Shown in pieces: positions 60,400-64,000 of a DNA stretch of 64,000 nt. Both the position numbers and the translations under genes were made by a program. Positions within the stretch are counted from its first letter, which is position 1, and the number at the start of each line of letters is the position of its first letter. Source of the stretch: Combretum micranthum (Eukaryota; Streptophyta; Magnoliopsida; Myrtales; Combretaceae); the NCBI GenBank assembly GCA_024138025.1, contig JAMXBD010000369.1, forward strand, positions 124,001-188,000, written 5' to 3'. A model generated the notes under the pieces. The model was not told the DNA's origin. It did no database searches and was given only the letters and a program-made list of their open reading frames with translations.

Positions 60400-60748
60400 T
60401 TCGGAATCGGCTGCTCACTCTTCCACAGTTCCACATCAGCACACTGCACATCCCCTTCGAGTCTTTGCCAATCGCCATTGATCTTCAATTCTTCAGCATT
60501 CATCGGCTTTTGCTGAGTGCATGGTCATCATCGGTCAAGTGGACAGTTGTCATCGTTCTCGACTTCTACTGAGCGGTCAAGTGGCCATCATCAGTCAAGT
60601 GGCCATCATTGGTCAAGCGGTCAAGTGGTCATCTTCATCGTTCATTGTTTTTTGCTGAGTGCGTGAGATCATGGTTGTTTGATCATCTTCGACTTCGTGT
60701 TGTTCGGCGAAGAAGGAAAGCAATTTCAGTCTTCAACTTCAACTTCAA
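60400..60748 (+). other. Putative leader exon of the hAT gene
   Basis: A GC-richer stretch ends in CTTCAA/GTGAGT, a good splice donor. It contains GGTCAAGTGGCCATCAT-type repeats between 60530 and 60640. Its upstream limit is arbitrary and it has no coding frame that I recognise. Confidence 0.4.
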
Positions 60749-62224
60749 GTGAGTTATTTTCCCTGTTCTCATATCTAAGTCTAATTTTGTGATGATTTTG
60801 TTCAAAATTCAGATTATTGAATTTGAAGTAGTGGCAATAGGTTAAATTGTATATTAGTGCAATTCGTGTTGGAGATGGAGATGGGTTTATGCTGGACTGG
60901 AATTGACGGGTTCATTTGTGTGTTTAGCCTTAGTCATTCATCTGAAATTGCGCAAATCTAGAAGAAGTATGTTAAACCTTTGTCTTGTGCTGCATTCCTA
61001 AAGTTCCTCTTTAGGTTGAAGTTTGTCTTGAAGAAAAACAGCATCACTTACTTTGTTTATATAGCGAAGAGCCACCATAAGCACAATTAAACTACAGGGA
61101 ATCAACTAGGATACACTATCTACACCTTTAATTATTATTGTTGATTCATCACATGCCATTTATCTCTAAGAATCTCGAATGGCCTATGCAGACGAGTACA
61201 TATGGAACTCTTAATCCATAGAAAAAGAGTCTGTAAGTGTCAAGTGTCAAATACTTAGCAAATTCTTTGGTCTTTTTCAGGGAATATTGTATCTTATTCA
61301 GTGAGTATTGGCATGGACTCCTCTGTTATTGCACTAGCCAGGATAATGTTTGCTTTGAGAGATTTGATTCCCGAGTTGATATTCCCAGCCAACCAATTAA
61401 CTATAGGGCAAGATAAGTGTTATAATGAAGGAATATTATCTTGAATCTATAAGAGTTGATTTTTGATAACATAGGTAGAGGGTTTGCAAATTGTAGAGGT
61501 CGTTAACCTCCTCATGTTTCTTGGATAGTATGCTCAAAATTTATCAATGTTGACAATGAGTTGCATTTGAAATTTCAGATATGAACTTGGTAATACCAAA
61601 GCACTTCCAGTTGTAATGTATTTTATGTTTTTCCATTTTACTCAAATATGCAAATATATGGGATATATGCTTTAGTTAAAGTGGTATAATAAGTACTAGG
61701 ATTTATAGCAAGGGGTTGATCAATGGAATAATTGCGGCTGTGGTTTTAATTTTGTTACAATATTGATTAGAGTTGACTTTAGCTGCACACTTGATGGTCC
61801 ATTCATTTCTATGATTCAAAATTTTAAAATTAATGTTTGCTATCTTCATTCCTTTAAACCAAAATAAATAGTATTCATGCTTTTTCAACTTAATGGACTA
61901 TTTTTACTTCCTCATGATTGTTGGTCTTTCCCTTTGGATGATATCTTTGATTCTGTTTTGTGCCTAGTCTCATATTAGAGCATATTTTCTAACTTTCTTC
62001 GGTGTACAATTTTCAATATATATTTCCAGCTGCTATTCTTGAGAAACTTACCCCTGTACAAAATGGTAAAACATCTCATAACATATTTCCATCTGTTGTT
62101 CTTGAGAAGCTTCTTAATTTTTTAATTGTTGATCATATAGAGATTTGATATAACTAATATTTGATTTCCTTTTTTTCCCATTACTTTGTCTTTGATTCTA
62201 ATTTGTATATTTTTTTCTTTACAG
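60749..62224 (+). other. Putative intron of the hAT gene
   Basis: It begins GTGAGTTATTTTCC and ends TTTTTTTCTTTACAG, both good plant splice signals. The transposase frame starts about 40 bases after the acceptor. There is no other feature inside. Confidence 0.5.
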
Positions 62225-64000
62225 GGACATAAGTAGTGATTGAGTTGAACAGTTGAACTTGAAATGTCAACTTCCAAATCATCTAAGAGAGTGCTAAAAG
62301 GAAAAATGCTCCAGGAAATAGATCTGATGTTGGTTGGTAGCACGAGATTGATGTTGATAAAAATGGAAAACGAGTAAAATGCAAGTATTGTGACAAAGTT
62401 GTTAGTGGTGGCATTTTTAGATTTAAGAATCAGTTAGCTTGTACACGCAAAGATGTAGAGCCTTGTATAAGTGTGCCTTATGATGTTAAAAAGCAAATAA
62501 TGACACTATTAGCAAAAGTAGTAGAAGTGGCAGGAAAAAAAAAAAAAGAAAGCAAATTTATGGAATTGACGAATCTGATGATGATGATGAGGTATTGCAA
62601 CTGCCTTATAGGGAAAAAGGAAGGAATGCCATTGATACCTTCTTCAAAAAGAAAAGTGGTGGAACAAAGCAAAACCAAACAACCATGAACCAATTCATGA
62701 AGAAAGAATTGAGAGAAGACTGTTGCCAACAAATTGCTCGGTTTTTTTATACTAGTGCAATTCCATTTAATTGTGTCAAAAATCCAGAGTTCGCAAAGAT
62801 GCTTGAGGTGATTAGTCAATATGTTTGTAGGCTTCAACCTCCTTCTTATCATGAGCTAAGGGTAAAATATTTGAAGAAAAGAAGTAGCTCAGACAATGGA
62901 ATTACTTGAGAATTATAAAGCAGAATGGAAGAAAACAGGTTGCTCCATTATGTCAGATGGGTGGACTGATAAGAAGAGGCGTTCCATATGCAATTTCTTA
63001 GGAAATAGCTCTAAAGGAATAGTCTTCTTAACTTCTTTAGATACTTCTGATATCTCCAAGATAGCTGATAAGGTCTTTGATATGTTAGATAATATTGTGG
63101 AGAAAGTTGGTAATGAGAATGTTGTTTAAGTAGTTACTGATAATGTTGCAAATTATAAAGCAGTTGGAGAAAAAGTTTATATTAGACACCTTGTGCAGCA
63201 CATTGTATTGATTTGATTCTATAGGACTTTGAGAAGGAATTGAATATCCATCGTATAACAATTGCAAAAGGAAGGAGAATTACCACATATATTTACTCTA
63301 GAACTATACTCATCTCAATGCTACGGCATTTCACAAAAAAAAAAATTTTACTTGTCCTGATGCAACTCGCTTTGCAACTTCTTATTTGACTTTGGGTTGC
63401 CTTAATGATCAAAAGGGCATTGATGATATGTTCACTTCCAATATGTGGAAGTCCACTAAGTATGCAAAACACAAGATGGAAAGCGGATTCAACAACTAGT
63501 TTTGGATAGTAGATTTTGGAAGAATATTACTACTTGCCTTAAAGCTGCTTTTCCTCTTATTAAAGTACTTAGATTAGTGGATTCAAATGATCCAGCTATT
63601 GGCTTCATTTATCCAGAAATGGATAATGCCAAAGAAAAAATCAAAACAAATTTTAACAACATAAAGAAGAGGTAATATTTTAACTTATTAACTATATAGT
63701 CCATACTTCTTTTCAATTTGTATTTTAAAGTTTAATTTTCTAAAATGTGTCATATGATCATATCCAATTTATTTGATGTAGTTATGAACATGTGTTGAAG
63801 ATCATTGATAAGAGATGGGAGCTTCAACTTCACAGGCCATTGCATGCTGCAGCCTATTACTTGAATCCTCATTTCCATTATATCCTACCTTCAAAGTTGA
63901 TGCTCAGGTTAAAATAGGACTACCATTGCCTACATCACATGGTCTCTAATGCAGATGAAAGGTGCAAGATTGATATGCAACTTGAACATTTAAGGATGCT
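62225..64000 (+). pseudogene. hAT transposase (BED finger and DUF659 type), broken, runs off the window
   Basis: The probable start is the ATG at 62264. In-frame sequence from about 62305 gives the BED zinc finger: Lys-Cys-Lys-Tyr-Cys-Asp-Lys-Val-Val-Ser-Gly-Gly, then Arg-Phe-Lys-Asn-Gln-Leu, where relatives have His-His in place of Asn-Gln, so the zinc-binding His is lost. An in-frame TAG precedes the finger and a frameshift occurs in the A run at 62536-62547. The DUF659 block follows, with Ser-Asp-Gly-Trp-Thr-Asp (about 62955-62972), Asn-Phe-Leu-Gly-Asn-Ser, and Val-Thr-Asp-Asn after a TAA at 63127. More shifts occur at about 63200 and 63490. An intron (63672-63781) is followed by the Arg-Pro-Leu-His-Ala-Ala-Ala-Tyr-Tyr-Leu-Asn-Pro block. 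The dimerisation domain would lie beyond 64000. Confidence 0.9.
63672..63781 (+). other. Intron within the hAT transposase
   Basis: 110 bp, donor AG/GTAATA, acceptor GATGTAG. The conserved transposase frame resumes at Tyr-Glu-His. Confidence 0.75.

Larger units (their letters stand above)
60041..64000 (+). mobile_element. hAT transposon with transposase, 5' part only, degenerate
   Basis: The right part encodes a broken hAT transposase (62225 to the window edge). Upstream is a leader exon (about 60400-60748), an intron (60749-62224), and subterminal inverted words near the probable left end (60041-60230). Similar layouts with a 5' untranslated exon and intron occur in plant hAT genes. The left terminus near TAGGCATGG (60042) is a guess, because the right end and the 8-bp duplication are outside the window. 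Confidence 0.7.

Overview
This window is AT-rich plant nuclear DNA, almost certainly from a eudicot. It holds one recognisable host gene, a three-exon beta-tubulin gene on the minus strand with both introns at the positions conserved in plant beta-tubulins. Nearly everything else that can be identified is transposon-derived: chromovirus and Sirevirus LTR retrotransposons, solo LTRs, hAT-type elements and a LINE-like fragment. All coding regions except beta-tubulin are broken by stops, frameshifts or lost catalytic residues. I see no rRNA or tRNA gene, no CRISPR array and no prokaryotic-type operon.

Layout: 1-640 is a possible GGTTCC-type miniature element running off the left edge. 3757-5050 is a LINE-like (DUF4283 plus zinc knuckle) fragment split by a 682-bp hAT-type miniature element (4138-4819) with a perfect 8-bp target-site duplication (TSD). 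5378-18493 is a decayed Ty3/gypsy chromovirus (Tekay/Del type, minus strand) with both long LTRs, a primer-binding site (PBS), a polypurine tract (PPT), gag, protease, RT, RNase H, integrase and a chromodomain remnant. 20145-27332 is an old solo LTR split by a second solo LTR of the same family (22475-25908). A third relative lies in the opposite orientation at 30339-33616. 35960-45510 is a Ty1/copia Sirevirus (minus strand) with an envelope-like remnant and its own nested hAT-type miniature element (41705-42453). 51374-51834 is a GC-rich miniature element. 55442-57368 is beta-tubulin. 60041 to the right edge is the 5' part of a degenerate hAT transposon with a BED-finger and DUF659-type transposase.

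The beta-tubulin gene has one anomaly: a single base is missing in codon 8, which shifts the frame just after the MREI start. Every other part of the gene (splice sites, exon lengths, about 437 codons) looks intact, so this is either a sequencing or assembly error or a very young lesion. The best structural results are the insertion histories that the sequence itself proves: three solo LTRs with TSDs, one inside another, and two miniature elements whose removal restores a zinc-finger motif in the host element. The least explained structures are a run of short hairpins spaced about 40 bp apart (58253-58486) and seven copies of a near-palindromic 15-mer spaced 52-64 bp apart (28780-29141). I found no convincing new multi-gene system.
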